A stretch of DNA of 64,000 nt from a bacterium (GTDB lineage Bacteria; Auribacterota; Tritonobacteria; UBA1439). The notes under the pieces are model-generated. The model ran no database searches. It saw nothing but the letters and a program-made list of their open reading frames with translations, and had not been told where the DNA came from. Shown here piece after piece: positions 23,715-33,110 of the stretch. The position numbers were made by a program, and so were the translations under genes. Where the stretch lies: contig JAQUPF010000011.1 of the NCBI GenBank assembly GCA_028716845.1, positions 22,487-86,486 on the forward strand, written 5' to 3'. The first letter of the stretch is position 1. The number at the start of each line of letters is the position of its first letter.

Positions 23715-25499
23715 TCACATCTTGGCGATATCCTCGAAGAGGATATCGACGCCGAGGACGCCGGCGATCGTCCCGTCCTCGCCGCGCACCGGCGCCGACA
23801 CGGTGATGCAGAGCGCCCCGTCCATGAGCGACGTGTAGAAATCGCTCACGCGGCTCTCCCCCGTCTCCATCGGCCGCAGGTACCAGCTCCGGTTCGAGAA
23901 GTCGAAGCCGTCGGTGAAGTAGGCGTCGTACGTCTCCTGGTCGCCCGGCCGCACGATGTTCGGGGTGATCTTGCGCCCCCCGCGGTCGGTGACGTACAGG
24001 TACTTGACGAACGGCTGGTCGCCGAGCATCGCCCGGAGCAGCGGCTCGATCCGCGCCGGGTCCATGGAGCGTATCTCCTCCCGCTCGGCCGCCTCCTCGA
24101 CGATGTGCCGCGCCATGGAGGTGACCCGGCTCTTCAGCCGGTCGAAGTCCGACTTGAAGAGCCGCGGCAGGTAGATGCGCGCGAAGTGGAGCATCTCCTC
24201 GTCGGAGATGCCGGTCGTCCGCCCGGCCGCGTACTCCTCGTCGATCCGCTTCTTGATCCGCATGAGCCCCGGGTCGCGCTTGTCCATCCGGCGGTCGCCC
24301 TCCGTCCCGAGGTACGCGTCGATCCAGTAGGCGATCCCCGCGATCCCCGACTTGTCCGTGATGCTCACCCGGACGGGCCGCCGGAGGAGCCGGACGGTGT
24401 CGAACGGGTTGTAGATCTCCTCGTTCTTGAGCACGCCGTCGGCGTGGATGCCCGCCTTCGTCGTGTTGAAATCGAGGCCGACGAACGGGTAGTTCGGCGG
24501 GATGACGACGCCGATCTCGTCCTGGAAATAGCGCGCGATCCTGGTGATGACGGTCGTGTCGAGCCCCGGCGCCGGCCCCCTGAGCGAGAGGTACTCCATG
24601 ACGAGGCCCTCGAGCGGCGGATTGCCGGTGCGCTCCCCGAAGCCGAGGATCGCCCCGTTCGCCGCCGAGCAGCCGTACAGCCAGCCGGCGACGGCGTTCA
24701 CGAGCACCTTGTGGAAGTCGTTGTGCCCGTGCCACTCGAGCCGCTCCGCGGGCACCCCCGCCTCACGCCTGAGGCCGTGGAAGAGCTTCGGCACGCTCCT
24801 CGGCAGCGCCGCCTCGGCGAAAGGGACGCCGTAGCCGAGCGTGTCGCAGACCCTGATCTTGATCGGGATGCCGCTCTCGTCGGAGAGGCGCATGAGCTCC
24901 TGCGCGAACGGGACGACGAAGCCGTAGAAATCCGCCCGCGTGGCGTCCTCGAGATGGCAGCGGGGGATGATCCCCGCATCGAGGGCCGCCCGGACGATCC
25001 CCAGGTAGTTGTCCATCGCCTGCCGCCGCGTCCAGTGCAGCTTGAGGAAGATGTGGTAGTCGGAGCAGGAGGTGAGGATCCCCGTCTCCCGGAGGCCCAT
25101 CTCCCTGACGAGCTGGAAATCCTCCTTCTTCGCCCTGATCCAGCCGGTGACCTCCGGGTAGCGGCAGCCGATCTCCATGCAGCGCCGCACCGCCTCCTTG
25201 TCCGCGGCGCTGTAGAGGAAGAACTCGCACTGCCGGATGACGCCGCTGTCCCCGTCGAGCTCGTGGAGCAGGCGGTAGATGCGGACGACCTGGTCGGCGG
25301 TGTAGGGGGGGCGGGACTGCTGGCCGTCCCTGAAGGTCGTGTCGGTGATCCATATGCCGGCGGGCTGCTCCATCGGGACGGCCTTGCCGTCGAACGGGAC
25401 CCGCGGGATCTCCGTGTAGGGGAAGATGTCGCGGAAGAAGAGCGGCTCCTCCACATCCCTGAGCGGGTACCGTTTCCCGGCCGAGGCCGTGCGCTTCAT
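23715..25499 (-). CDS. HMGL-family synthase (Re-citrate/homocitrate synthase-like) fused to a C-terminal Cache-type sensor domain
   Basis: 594 residues from the ATG at 25499, which has an AAGGGGAAG site; an ATG 18 bases earlier is less well placed. Residues ~48-305 are an HMGL-like TIM barrel: ITDTTFRDGQQ (Arg57, Asp58), CHLEDATRADF (near 181), the metal-binding EWHGHND (His257, His259) and GFGERTGNPPLEG (near 287). Residues ~310-400 resemble the communication region of homocitrate and 2-isopropylmalate synthases (NTTKAGIHADG). After a helical linker, residues ~485-594 look like a Cache/PAS-like ligand-binding domain: VKYLYVTDRGG, FDFSNRSWYLRP, VSDFYTSLMDG, AGVLGVDILFEDI. No membrane segment is present, so the sensor part should be cytoplasmic. 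Lying just after sdhCDAB, it best fits a Re-citrate synthase, but homocitrate or citramalate synthase activity is not excluded. Confidence 0.85.
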   Translation of the reverse strand: MKRTASAGKRYPLRDVEEPLFFRDIFPYTEIPRVPFDGKAVPMEQPAGIWITDTTFRDGQQSRPPYTADQVVRIYRLLHELDGDSGVIRQCEFFLYSAADKEAVRRCMEIGCRYPEVTGWIRAKKEDFQLVREMGLRETGILTSCSDYHIFLKLHWTRRQAMDNYLGIVRAALDAGIIPRCHLEDATRADFYGFVVPFAQELMRLSDESGIPIKIRVCDTLGYGVPFAEAALPRSVPKLFHGLRREAGVPAERLEWHGHNDFHKVLVNAVAGWLYGCSAANGAILGFGERTGNPPLEGLVMEYLSLRGPAPGLDTTVITRIARYFQDEIGVVIPPNYPFVGLDFNTTKAGIHADGVLKNEEIYNPFDTVRLLRRPVRVSITDKSGIAGIAYWIDAYLGTEGDRRMDKRDPGLMRIKKRIDEEYAAGRTTGISDEEMLHFARIYLPRLFKSDFDRLKSRVTSMARHIVEEAAEREEIRSMDPARIEPLLRAMLGDQPFVKYLYVTDRGGRKITPNIVRPGDQETYDAYFTDGFDFSNRSWYLRPMETGESRVSDFYTSLMDGALCITVSAPVRGEDGTIAGVLGVDILFEDIAKM

Positions 25500-25523
25500 C
25501 CGTCTTCCCCTTCGCATGCGCCG

Positions 25524-26240
25524 CTACACCGTCTCTTTGAGCGCGGCGATCTTCAGCGCCGCGATCGCCTCGTTCGGCCGGAGCCCCTTCGGGCAGGCCT
25601 CCTCGCAGTTGTAGACGGTCCGGCAGCGCCAGACGCCGTCCCTGCCGTCGACGAGCGCGAGCCGCTCGCCGCGGGCCTCGTCCCTGCTGTCGAAGATGAA
25701 GCGGAACGCCTTCAGGAGCGCCCCGGGACCGATGGAGCGGTTGTTGTACCAGAACGACGGGCAGGAGGAGGTGCAGCTCCCGCAGAGGATGCAGTTGACG
25801 GCGTTGTCGATCCGGTCCCGGTCGGCCGGCGACTGCGGGAGCTCGCGGTCGGGGAACCCCGTCTTCCGCACGAACCAGGGCAGGACCCGCATGAGCGAGT
25901 CGTAGAACTCGTCCATGCAGACGACGAGGTCCCGGATGACCGGGTAGCCGGGGAGCGGCTCGACGGCGATCCGCCGCCCGCGGAGGAGCGCGACCTGGAG
26001 ATGGCAGGCGAGGTCGTTCTTCCCGTTGATGTTCATGGCGCAGGAGCCGCAGATGGCGCTCCGGCACGAGCGCCTGAAGGTGAGCGTGCCGTCCTGCTCC
26101 GCCTTGATCGCCTGGAGGCAGTCCAGCACCGTCATCCCCCGCGACACCTCCATCTCGAAGGTGTCGCGGCGGGGACGTGCGGACCGCTCGGGGTCGTACC
26201 GGAAAATCCTGAACGTGTATTTCCCCAGGGATTCGGTCAC
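25524..26240 (-). CDS. sdhB: Succinate dehydrogenase/fumarate reductase iron-sulfur subunit
   Basis: 238 residues. The N-terminal plant-type ferredoxin domain binds [2Fe-2S] through CRSAICGSCAMNINGKNDLAC-type spacing (from about residue 58). The C-terminal domain has CILCGSCTSSCP for [4Fe-4S] and CRTVYNCEEACPKGL for the remaining clusters, the standard three-cluster set. It carries electrons from the FAD of SdhA to the quinone site formed with SdhCD. It follows sdhA by 66 bp and precedes the synthase-Cache gene by 24 bp. Confidence 0.95.
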   Translation of the reverse strand: MTESLGKYTFRIFRYDPERSARPRRDTFEMEVSRGMTVLDCLQAIKAEQDGTLTFRRSCRSAICGSCAMNINGKNDLACHLQVALLRGRRIAVEPLPGYPVIRDLVVCMDEFYDSLMRVLPWFVRKTGFPDRELPQSPADRDRIDNAVNCILCGSCTSSCPSFWYNNRSIGPGALLKAFRFIFDSRDEARGERLALVDGRDGVWRCRTVYNCEEACPKGLRPNEAIAALKIAALKETV

Positions 26241-26306
26241 CGCGCCGCCCTCCCCTTCCCCTCTCCGGGGCCCGTGACGCCGGGCCCGCCGCGTCCCGCC
26301 CCCGCC

Positions 26307-28019
26307 CTAGTACTTCCGCTCCTTCGGCTCGTACCGGGTGATGCGCACCGGGACATGGTCGAACACCGGCCCCTCCGGCCCCGTCCAGGCGAGGGAGTGC
26401 CGCAACCAGTCCGCGTCGTTGCGCCGCGGGTAATCGGTCCTGTAGTGCGCCCCCCTGCTCTCCGTGCGGGCGAGGGCGCCGGCGACGACGATCTCGCTGA
26501 AGTCGAGGAGGCTCCGGAGCTCGATCATCTCCACGAGCTCGGTGTTGAACCGCCTCCCCCTGTCGGTCAGGCGCGCCGCGGCGAACCGCTCCTTCAGCCT
26601 CCGGATGATGTCGAGCTGCTCCCGGAGGGGCCCCTCCGATCGGAAGATGCCGCAGTTCCGCTGCATACCCTCCTGGAGGTCGTCGCGGATGCGGGCGAAC
26701 GGCTCCCGTCCCTGCCCGTCCGCGAGGGCGGCGAGGTCGCCCCGGACCCCCGCCTCCGCGGCGGGCGGGAAGGCGGCCCAGCCGAGCCGGGGGAGGTCGG
26801 CGCAGGCCGCCCGCCCCGCGCGCTCCCCGAAGACGACGGCCTCGAGGAGCGAGTTGCAGCCGAGGCGGTTCGCCCCGTGGACGGAGACGCAGGCGCACTC
26901 GCCGCAGGCGTACAGCCCCGGCACGACGGCGCCCGCCGCGTCCCGGCGGACGCGGCCGTCGTTGTCCGTCGGGATGCCGCCCATGGAATAGTGGGCGGTC
27001 GGCTGGATCGGGATCGGCTCCCGCAGGGCGTCCACGCCGGCGAATCGCAGGGCGAGGTCGAGGATCTGCGGCAGGCGCTTCATGATCTTCTCGGCGCCGA
27101 GGTGCCGGATGTCGAGGTGGACAAAGGCGCCGCCGCCGATCCCCCGCCCCTCGTTGATCTCCGACTGGATGGCGCGCGAGGTCACGTCACGCGGCGCGAG
27201 CTCCATCATCTTCGGCGCGTAGCGCTCCATGAGCCGCTCGCCGGCGCCGTTCAGGATGTGGCCGCCCTCGCCGCGGGCCCCCTCGGTGACGAGGATCCCG
27301 CTCGGGAAGAGGCCGGTCGGGTGGTACTGGACGAACTCCATGTCCTCCAGCGGGAGCCCCGCCCGCGCGGCGACGCTCAGGCCGTCGCCCGTGTTCGCGT
27401 GCGCGTTGGAGCTGATCCTGAACGCCCGGCCGTAGCCGCCGGTCGCGAGGATGACGGCACGCGCCCGGAAGGTGTGGAGCTCGCCCGTCGCGATGTCGAG
27501 CGCCACGACGCCCGCGCAGGCGCCCTCCTCGATGGCGAGCGCGAGGACCATGAACTCCGGGAAGAACCGGACCGCGTGACGGAGGCACTGCTCGTAGAGC
27601 GTGTGGAGAATGACGTGGCCGGTGAGATCGGCCGCGTAGCAGGCCCGCTTCCTCGTGTGGCCGCCGAACTCGCGCTGGGCGATGCGCCCCGCCGGCGTGC
27701 GGCTGAAGGGGGTCCCCATGTGCTCCAGCCCGATGATCGCATCCGGCGCGGCCCGCACGAGGATCTCGATGGCGTCCTGATCCCCCAGGTAGTCGCTCCC
27801 CTTGACCGTGTCGAACATGTGGAGCGTCCAGTCGTCCTCGTCCTCGTTCCCGAGCGCGGCGGCGATGCCGCCCTGCGCCGCGCCCGAGTGGGAGCGGGTG
27901 GGGAAGACCTTCGTGAGGACGCAGCAGGACCCTCCGGCCTGCGCCTCGACGGCGGCGCGCATGCCGGCGAGACCGGCGCCGACGATCACCGTGTCGTATC
28001 GGTGCAGCATGGCGTTCAC
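26307..28019 (-). CDS. sdhA: Succinate dehydrogenase/fumarate reductase flavoprotein subunit
   Basis: 570 residues. FAD-binding motifs are [13 protein letters not shown] at the N-terminus, [15 protein letters not shown] (the covalent-flavin His region) and [17 protein letters not shown] near the middle. Active-site [12 protein letters not shown] and [10 protein letters not shown] are intact. It oxidises succinate to fumarate (or the reverse) on the cytoplasmic face of the inner membrane. Gene order sdhC-sdhD-sdhA-sdhB. The sequence alone does not decide the physiological direction. Confidence 0.95.
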   Translation of the reverse strand: MNAMLHRYDTVIVGAGLAGMRAAVEAQAGGSCCVLTKVFPTRSHSGAAQGGIAAALGNEDEDDWTLHMFDTVKGSDYLGDQDAIEILVRAAPDAIIGLEHMGTPFSRTPAGRIAQREFGGHTRKRACYAADLTGHVILHTLYEQCLRHAVRFFPEFMVLALAIEEGACAGVVALDIATGELHTFRARAVILATGGYGRAFRISSNAHANTGDGLSVAARAGLPLEDMEFVQYHPTGLFPSGILVTEGARGEGGHILNGAGERLMERYAPKMMELAPRDVTSRAIQSEINEGRGIGGGAFVHLDIRHLGAEKIMKRLPQILDLALRFAGVDALREPIPIQPTAHYSMGGIPTDNDGRVRRDAAGAVVPGLYACGECACVSVHGANRLGCNSLLEAVVFGERAGRAACADLPRLGWAAFPPAAEAGVRGDLAALADGQGREPFARIRDDLQEGMQRNCGIFRSEGPLREQLDIIRRLKERFAAARLTDRGRRFNTELVEMIELRSLLDFSEIVVAGALARTESRGAHYRTDYPRRNDADWLRHSLAWTGPEGPVFDHVPVRITRYEPKERKY

Positions 28020-28050
28020 TCTTTGGTCGCCGCCGGCACGCCCGGCGGCC

Positions 28051-28434
28051 TCACGGCCGAACCGCGAGAATCGTCACCAGCCCGAGGCAGAACAGCGCGA
28101 GCGCCGCCGCCGCGATGAGGACCAGGAGGGCGACCCGCGCGCCGGCGGGGCGGACGCAGTCCTGCACGATCCCCCAGGCCCCGTACCAGCCGTGGGAGAG
28201 GGCGAGCGCGAGGAGGGCGAGATCGAACGTCTTCCAGAGCGGGTTGGAGAGCCGCGCCATGACGTCGGCGTACAGCCGCCGCTCGGCGCCCATGCAGTGC
28301 ATGAGGACGAAATGGACGAGGACGAGGACGAACAGGGCGACGCCGCTCACCCGCTGGAAGAGCCAGCCGTACGATCCGGTCGGGTGCGCGGCGGTCGCGC
28401 CGGCGCCCCCCGATTCACTCCGCGAGAAAGACAA
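28051..28434 (-). CDS. sdhD: Succinate dehydrogenase membrane anchor subunit D
   Basis: 127 residues. The only in-frame start near the proper N-terminus is a TTG at 28434 with a GGGGGGGAT site, overlapping the end of sdhC by 20 bp; there is no ATG or GTG in this frame. Three membrane segments: [20 protein letters not shown] (heme-ligand His), [20 protein letters not shown] and a C-terminal [18 protein letters not shown]. With SdhC it forms the quinone site and binds heme b. The TTG start is deduced from overlap and alignment of the hydrophobic core. Confidence 0.8.
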   Translation of the reverse strand: MSFSRSESGGAGATAAHPTGSYGWLFQRVSGVALFVLVLVHFVLMHCMGAERRLYADVMARLSNPLWKTFDLALLALALSHGWYGAWGIVQDCVRPAGARVALLVLIAAAALALFCLGLVTILAVRP

Positions 28435-28771
28435 GGTAGATCCCCCCCGTGATGCCGAGGACGGCGCAGACCGCGAAGACGATCCAGAACGTGGCGCGGT
28501 GGTTCCGCATCCCGATTCCCGCGTCCAGGGCGGCGATCCGGATCCCGTTGATCGAGTGGAAGAGGATCGCCGCCAGCAGCAGCGACTCCCCGACCCTGAA
28601 CGGCGCGGTGGAGAGGGAGCGCATGAGCGCGTCGTACGACTCCTCCCCCTTCTGGACGTGGTGGATGACCCATATGTGCATCGTGAGGTAGACGAGGAGG
28701 GCGAGGCCGGAGACGCGGTGCAGGACATGCGACCACATCCCCTCGCCCCACCGGTAATGGTACCGTCTCAC
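28415..28771 (-). CDS. sdhC: Succinate dehydrogenase cytochrome b subunit C
   Basis: 118 residues from a GTG at 28771 with GGGGGAAG upstream. HVLHRVSGLALLVYLTMH carries conserved His and Ser/Arg residues of the quinone/heme region, and AILFHSINGIRI is the second conserved helix; three membrane segments in all. The open frame reaches into priA without family-like residues, supporting the shorter start. It begins 43 bp after the priA stop. Confidence 0.85.
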   Translation of the reverse strand: MRRYHYRWGEGMWSHVLHRVSGLALLVYLTMHIWVIHHVQKGEESYDALMRSLSTAPFRVGESLLLAAILFHSINGIRIAALDAGIGMRNHRATFWIVFAVCAVLGITGGIYLVFLAE

Positions 28772-28814
28772 GCGCGTCTTCCCCCGATCCCCCGGGCCCG
28801 CCGGAGGAGCCGCA

Positions 28815-31034
28815 TTATAGCATCGAGACCGGATCCGCATCCACCGCAAATTGGACGTCCCCCCCCGGCCGCAGCCGTCCGAGCACCGCGCCGACGGCCG
28901 CGGTCATGGGCGGGACGGCCTCCCCCTTCAGGACGATCTGCCACCGGTAGCGCCCCCGCACCTTTTGGACGGGGGACGGCGCGGGGCCCAGCACATCGAC
29001 GGCCGGGGGGAGCGCGCCGGCGAACTCGCGGGCGCAGTGCCGCGCGATCCACTTCACCGCCTCGCCGTTCCTCCCCTTCACGGTCACGAGGACGAGCCGC
29101 TTCAGCGGCGGGTAGCCGAGCTCCTCCCTGAAACCGATCTCCCTGCGGTAGAACAGCTCGTCGTCGCCGTCCCGCGCGGCGAGGATCGCCGGGTGCCCCG
29201 GGGCGTACGTCTGGATGATCACCTCCCCCGCCCGCTCGCCGCGTCCCGCCCGTCCCGCCACCTGCGTGAGGATCTGGAAGGTGTACTCCGAGGCGCGGAA
29301 GTCCGGCAGGTGGAGCGCCGTGTCGGCGCAGATGACGCCCACGAGCGTGACGTTGGGGAAGTGGAGCCCCTTCGCGATCATCTGCGTGCCGAGGAGGATC
29401 TGGATCTCCCCCCGGCCGAAGGCGCCGAGCGTCTCGGCGTGCGCGTGCCTCCCGGTCATGGCGTCGGTGTCCATCCGCCCGACCCTGCGCTCGGGGAACA
29501 GCCGCGAGACCATGGCCTCCAGCTTCTGGGTGCCGAGGCCGGGGAAGCGGAGGTTCGGGGAGCCGCAGGACGGGCACCGGGCGGGGGCGCCGCGCGAGAA
29601 GCCGCAGAGATGGCAGATGAGCGTCTCCCCCGCGCCGTGGGAGGTGAGCGAGACGCTGCAGTGGGGGCATTTCTCCACCCACCCGCACCGGCGGCAGAGC
29701 ATGAGCGGCGAGAAGCCGCGCCTGTTGAGGAAGAGGATGACCTGCTCGCCGCGGCCGAGCCGTTCCTCCATCGCCCCGAGGAGCCGCCGCGAGAAGAAGG
29801 TCGTCCGGCCGGTCCGCCGGCCCTCCTCCTGCATGTCCACGATGGCGACGCGCGGCATCGGGCGGTCGTCGATCCGCCGGGGGAGGCGGAAGAGCGCGTA
29901 CCTCCCGGCGGCGGCGTTCCAGTACGATTCGACCGACGGCGTCGCCGATCCGAGGAGGACCGCCGCTCCCTCGAGGGAGCCCCGCGTGATCGCCGCGTCG
30001 CGGGCGTGGTAGCGCGGCGCGTCCTCCTGCTTGTAGGACCGCTCGTGCTCCTCGTCCACGACGATGAGGCCGAGGTCGGGGATGGGGGCGAAGACGGCGG
30101 ACCGCGCCCCCACCGCGATCCGCGCCTCCCGCGCGCGCATCCGCTCCCACTCGACGAAGCGCTCGCCGGCCGAGAGGCGGCTGTGGAGCACCGCGACGCC
30201 GCGGCCGAAGCGCTCCCTGAACCTGCCGACCGTCTGCGGGGTGAGGGATATCTCCGGCACGAGGACGATCGCCCCCCTCCCCGCCGCGAGCGCGGCGGCG
30301 ATCGCCTGGAGGTACACCTCGGTCTTCCCGCTCCCCGTGACGCCGTGGAGGAGCGTCACGGAGAATCGCCCCGCCCGCACCTCCTCGCGCAGCCGGGCGA
30401 GCGCGCGCTCCTGCTCCGGGGTGGTCGGCAGGTGCGGGGCGGCGGCGGGCGGCGGGGCCCCCTCCCACGGATCGCGCCAGACCCGCGCCCGGCGGAGCTC
30501 GACGGCTCCCTTTCGCTCGAGGGATCGGAGCGCGGCATGCGCCGCGCCGGCGCGACGGAGGAGGACGCTCGCCTCGGCCGGCCCCTCCCCCTCGAGGAGG
30601 CGGTCGAGGATCCGTGCCTGCGCCGGGGCCCGCGCGCGGAGACCGTCGGGCGGGCCGAGGCCGTCGAGCCGATCGCGGCGGAGGCGGACGAAGAGCGGCA
30701 TCTTCGCGCCCGCCCCCCGCCGGATGCCCGCCGGGAGGATGGCGGCGATCGCCGTCGGGAGGGGACAGCCGTAGTAGGAGGCCATCCAGCCGGCGAGGGA
30801 GAGGAGCCGCTCGCCGATGATCGGCGTCTCGTCCCGGACGGAGGCGATCGGCCGCGCGCCGGCGCGGGGCTCGCCCTCCCCGACCGCCACCACGTACCCG
30901 ACCATGCGCCGCGAACGGAACGGGACGACGACGCGGACGCCCGGCCGCACCGCGCCGGCGAGGGGCTCGGGGATGCGGTAATCGAACGCCCGGTCGACGT
31001 TGATGTCGAGGACGACGGTCGCGTATCCTGCCAC
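28815..31034 (-). CDS. priA: Primosomal replication restart helicase
   Basis: 739 residues from a GTG at 31034. The N-terminal DNA-binding region (residues ~1-110) matches PriA (DRAFDYRIP, PGVRVVVPFRSRRMVGYV). The DEAH-type helicase core has Walker A GVTGSGKTEV at ~231-240, LIVVDEEHERSYKQ, and GSATPSVES. The zinc-binding region has CRRCGWVEKCPHC and CHLCGFSRGAPARCPSCGS. PriA reloads replisomes at stalled forks. It is the first gene of the unit containing sdhCDAB; a downstream metabolic operon after priA is unusual but the 43-bp gap suggests cotranscription. Confidence 0.95.
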   Translation of the reverse strand: MAGYATVVLDINVDRAFDYRIPEPLAGAVRPGVRVVVPFRSRRMVGYVVAVGEGEPRAGARPIASVRDETPIIGERLLSLAGWMASYYGCPLPTAIAAILPAGIRRGAGAKMPLFVRLRRDRLDGLGPPDGLRARAPAQARILDRLLEGEGPAEASVLLRRAGAAHAALRSLERKGAVELRRARVWRDPWEGAPPPAAAPHLPTTPEQERALARLREEVRAGRFSVTLLHGVTGSGKTEVYLQAIAAALAAGRGAIVLVPEISLTPQTVGRFRERFGRGVAVLHSRLSAGERFVEWERMRAREARIAVGARSAVFAPIPDLGLIVVDEEHERSYKQEDAPRYHARDAAITRGSLEGAAVLLGSATPSVESYWNAAAGRYALFRLPRRIDDRPMPRVAIVDMQEEGRRTGRTTFFSRRLLGAMEERLGRGEQVILFLNRRGFSPLMLCRRCGWVEKCPHCSVSLTSHGAGETLICHLCGFSRGAPARCPSCGSPNLRFPGLGTQKLEAMVSRLFPERRVGRMDTDAMTGRHAHAETLGAFGRGEIQILLGTQMIAKGLHFPNVTLVGVICADTALHLPDFRASEYTFQILTQVAGRAGRGERAGEVIIQTYAPGHPAILAARDGDDELFYRREIGFREELGYPPLKRLVLVTVKGRNGEAVKWIARHCAREFAGALPPAVDVLGPAPSPVQKVRGRYRWQIVLKGEAVPPMTAAVGAVLGRLRPGGDVQFAVDADPVSML

Positions 31035-31255
31035 GGCGGGAACCCCCGGCAGGATGGTAGCACGAAGAGCGTCGCGAAGTCACGCCGCGCGGCGCCGCAT
31101 TATCATGAACCGATTCACCACGGACGGGCACGGATTCTTACGGATCCTCGCGGATACTTCAAAGAATCCGTGCATATCCGTCAATGATCCGCGTGAATCC
31201 GCGGTCGATTGGTGCTTCTTACCGGCGGCAGAGGAGTTCCCTGCGGCGGCGGGCG
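31035..31255. repeat. Intergenic region with ATCCGCG-type repeats between priA and the UDG gene
   Basis: Positions 31111-31220 are a run of short degenerate units of the form (A)ATCCGCG/ACGGATT, ending in GCGGTCGATTGGTGCTTCTT. The same ending appears near 38550 and 58860. It separates two minus-strand transcription units. No promoter of quality is visible. Confidence 0.8.
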
Positions 31256-31945
31256 TCAGGCCGCCCCGTCCAGGAAGGCCCGCACCTTCTTCAGGTCCTC
31301 CCACGCCCTCCGCTTCTCGTCGGGGTTCCGGAGGAGGTAGGCGGGATGGAACGTCGGGATGATCTTGATGCCGCGGTAGTCGTGGAACCGCCCCCGGAGG
31401 GCGCCGATGGGCCGCGTCGTCTGAAGGAGCGTCTGCGCGGCGTGGCGTCCGAGGGCGAGGATGAGGCGTGGCCTGAGGTGCCCGAGCTGGCCGAGGAGGT
31501 ACGGCTCGCAGTGCCCGACCTCCTCGGGCCGCGGATCCCTGTTCCCCGGGGGCCTGCACTTCAGGATGTTCGTGATGTACACCGCGTCGCGGTCGAGGCC
31601 GATCGCGGCGAGCATCTTCGTGAGGAGCGCCCCCGCCCTGCCGACGAACGGCACCCCCTGCCTGTCCTCCTCCGCGCCCGGGGCCTCCCCCACGAGGACG
31701 AGCGCCGCGGGGACCGCTCCCGCCCCGAACACCGTCTTCGACCTCGTCTCCCAGAGGGCGCACTTCCTGCATCGGGAGACGGCGCGGGCGAGCTCCTCCA
31801 TCGAGGGGATGTCACGCCGCCGGGCGTCCGCGGCGAGGGCCGCCGCGCGGCGGGGGATGCGGCCCGCCCCGTCCGCCGCGAGCCGCTCGAGGCAGCCGCG
31901 GGTGAGGCGCAGGATCTCCCTGAAATCGTCGAGCGGACCGTTCAT
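31256..31945 (-). CDS. Family 4 uracil-DNA glycosylase (Fe-S type)
   Basis: 229 residues. After a ~50-residue helical lead, CRKCALWETRSK supplies two iron-sulfur cysteines, with two further Cys (KCRPPGNRDP, and GHCEPYLLGQL) completing the cluster. GEAPGAEEDRQGVPFVGRAG is motif A for water activation and uracil binding, and HPAYLLRNPDEKRR is motif B. It removes uracil from DNA. Family 4 is frequent in thermophiles and deep-branching bacteria. It is the last gene of the nucleotide-sugar unit, 21 bp after the DegT aminotransferase; co-location looks incidental. Confidence 0.92.
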   Translation of the reverse strand: MNGPLDDFREILRLTRGCLERLAADGAGRIPRRAAALAADARRRDIPSMEELARAVSRCRKCALWETRSKTVFGAGAVPAALVLVGEAPGAEEDRQGVPFVGRAGALLTKMLAAIGLDRDAVYITNILKCRPPGNRDPRPEEVGHCEPYLLGQLGHLRPRLILALGRHAAQTLLQTTRPIGALRGRFHDYRGIKIIPTFHPAYLLRNPDEKRRAWEDLKKVRAFLDGAA

Positions 31946-31966
31946 TCGTGCGCAGGAACCGGCCGG

Positions 31967-33070
31967 CTACCGCATCGAGGCGGCGATGACCGCCCCCGCG
32001 ACCTCCTCCACCTGCGGGCGGGCGAGCAGCGGATGGATGGGGAGGGCGAGCGTCTCGGCGGCCGCCCGCTCCGACTCCGGCAGCTCCCCGGCGGCGGGGC
32101 CGCAGCCGCGGAAGCACTCCTGGAGGTGGAGCGGGAGGGGGTAGTAGACGGCGCAGCCGATCCCCGCGGCGGCGAGCGCCTCCATGACCGCGTCGCGGCG
32201 CCGCACCCGCACCACGTACTGGTTGTAGACGTGCCGCACGTAGGGGAGCTCGATCGGCGGCTCGATCCCGCTCCCCATGAAGAGCTCGCCGTACAGCCGG
32301 GCGTTGCCCCGCCGCCGCTCCGTCCACTCATCGAGGCGGGGCGCCTTCGCGAGGAGGACGGCCGCCTGGATCTCGTCGAGCCTGCTGTTGTAGCCAAGGA
32401 TCGGATGGAAGTAGCGGGGACGCGCGCCGTGCTCGCGGAGCATCCGCAGGCGGTCGGCGAGGGCGGCGTCGCGGGTGAAGAGCATCCCGCCGTCGCCCAT
32501 GCCGCTCAGGTTCTTTGTGGGGTAGAAGCTCACGCAGCCGATGTCCCCGATCCCCCCGACCCGCCTCCCCTTGTACTCGGCGCCGAGGGACTGGCAGGCG
32601 TCCTCGACGATCTTCACGCCCCAGTCCCGCGAGAGGGCGAGGAGCGGGTCCATCTCTGCGGGCTGGCCGTAGAGGTGGACGGGGATGATCGCCTTCGTCC
32701 GGACGGTCAGCCGCCGCTCGACGGAGTCGGGATCGATGTTGTACGTGCGGGGATCGATGTCCACGAAGACGGGACGGGCGCCGACGAGCACGATGGCGCT
32801 CGCCGAAGAGAAGAAGCTGTAGGCGGTGGTGATGACCTCGTCCCCGGGGCCGACCCCCGCCGCCCGGAGGGCGAGGATGAGGGCGTCGGTGCCTGAGGCG
32901 CAGCCGACCGCGTGCGGAACGTCCACGTAGCCGGCGAGGAGGCCCTCGAGGGCGGCGACCCGCTCGCCCAGGACGTACCTCCCGCTCCGGGCGACATCGA
33001 GCATCGCCCGCTCGATATCCTCCTGGAGCTCCCTGTGCTGCCCCGCGATGTCGAGAAACGGCACGGCCAT
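31967..33070 (-). CDS. DegT/DnrJ/EryC1/StrS family sugar aminotransferase
   Basis: 367 residues from the ATG at 33070 (a GTG at 33079 with GGGAGGAG close by is the alternative). PLP enzyme of fold type I: GCASGTDALILALRA, VEDACQSLGA (Asp binding the pyridine N) and SFYPTKNLSGMGDGGML with the catalytic Lys. These enzymes aminate keto-sugars bound to UDP or dTDP. With the epimerase and UDP-glucose dehydrogenase upstream, it fits synthesis of an amino sugar from a UDP-sugar acid for LPS or capsule; the WlbE/WbpE branch is an example, not proven here. Confidence 0.9.
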   Translation of the reverse strand: MAVPFLDIAGQHRELQEDIERAMLDVARSGRYVLGERVAALEGLLAGYVDVPHAVGCASGTDALILALRAAGVGPGDEVITTAYSFFSSASAIVLVGARPVFVDIDPRTYNIDPDSVERRLTVRTKAIIPVHLYGQPAEMDPLLALSRDWGVKIVEDACQSLGAEYKGRRVGGIGDIGCVSFYPTKNLSGMGDGGMLFTRDAALADRLRMLREHGARPRYFHPILGYNSRLDEIQAAVLLAKAPRLDEWTERRRGNARLYGELFMGSGIEPPIELPYVRHVYNQYVVRVRRRDAVMEALAAAGIGCAVYYPLPLHLQECFRGCGPAAGELPESERAAAETLALPIHPLLARPQVEEVAGAVIAASMR

Positions 33071-33110
33071 CTGTCTCACGCTCCTCCCGCGCGCCGCCCG
33101 CCCGGGCCGG

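Noticed and set aside
23253..28118. Very long plus-strand open frame (over 1600 codons) across the sdh and synthase genes
   Set aside because: Arg/Pro/Glu/Asp low-complexity translation, directly opposite conserved genes; stop codons are simply rare antisense to high-GC coding DNA.
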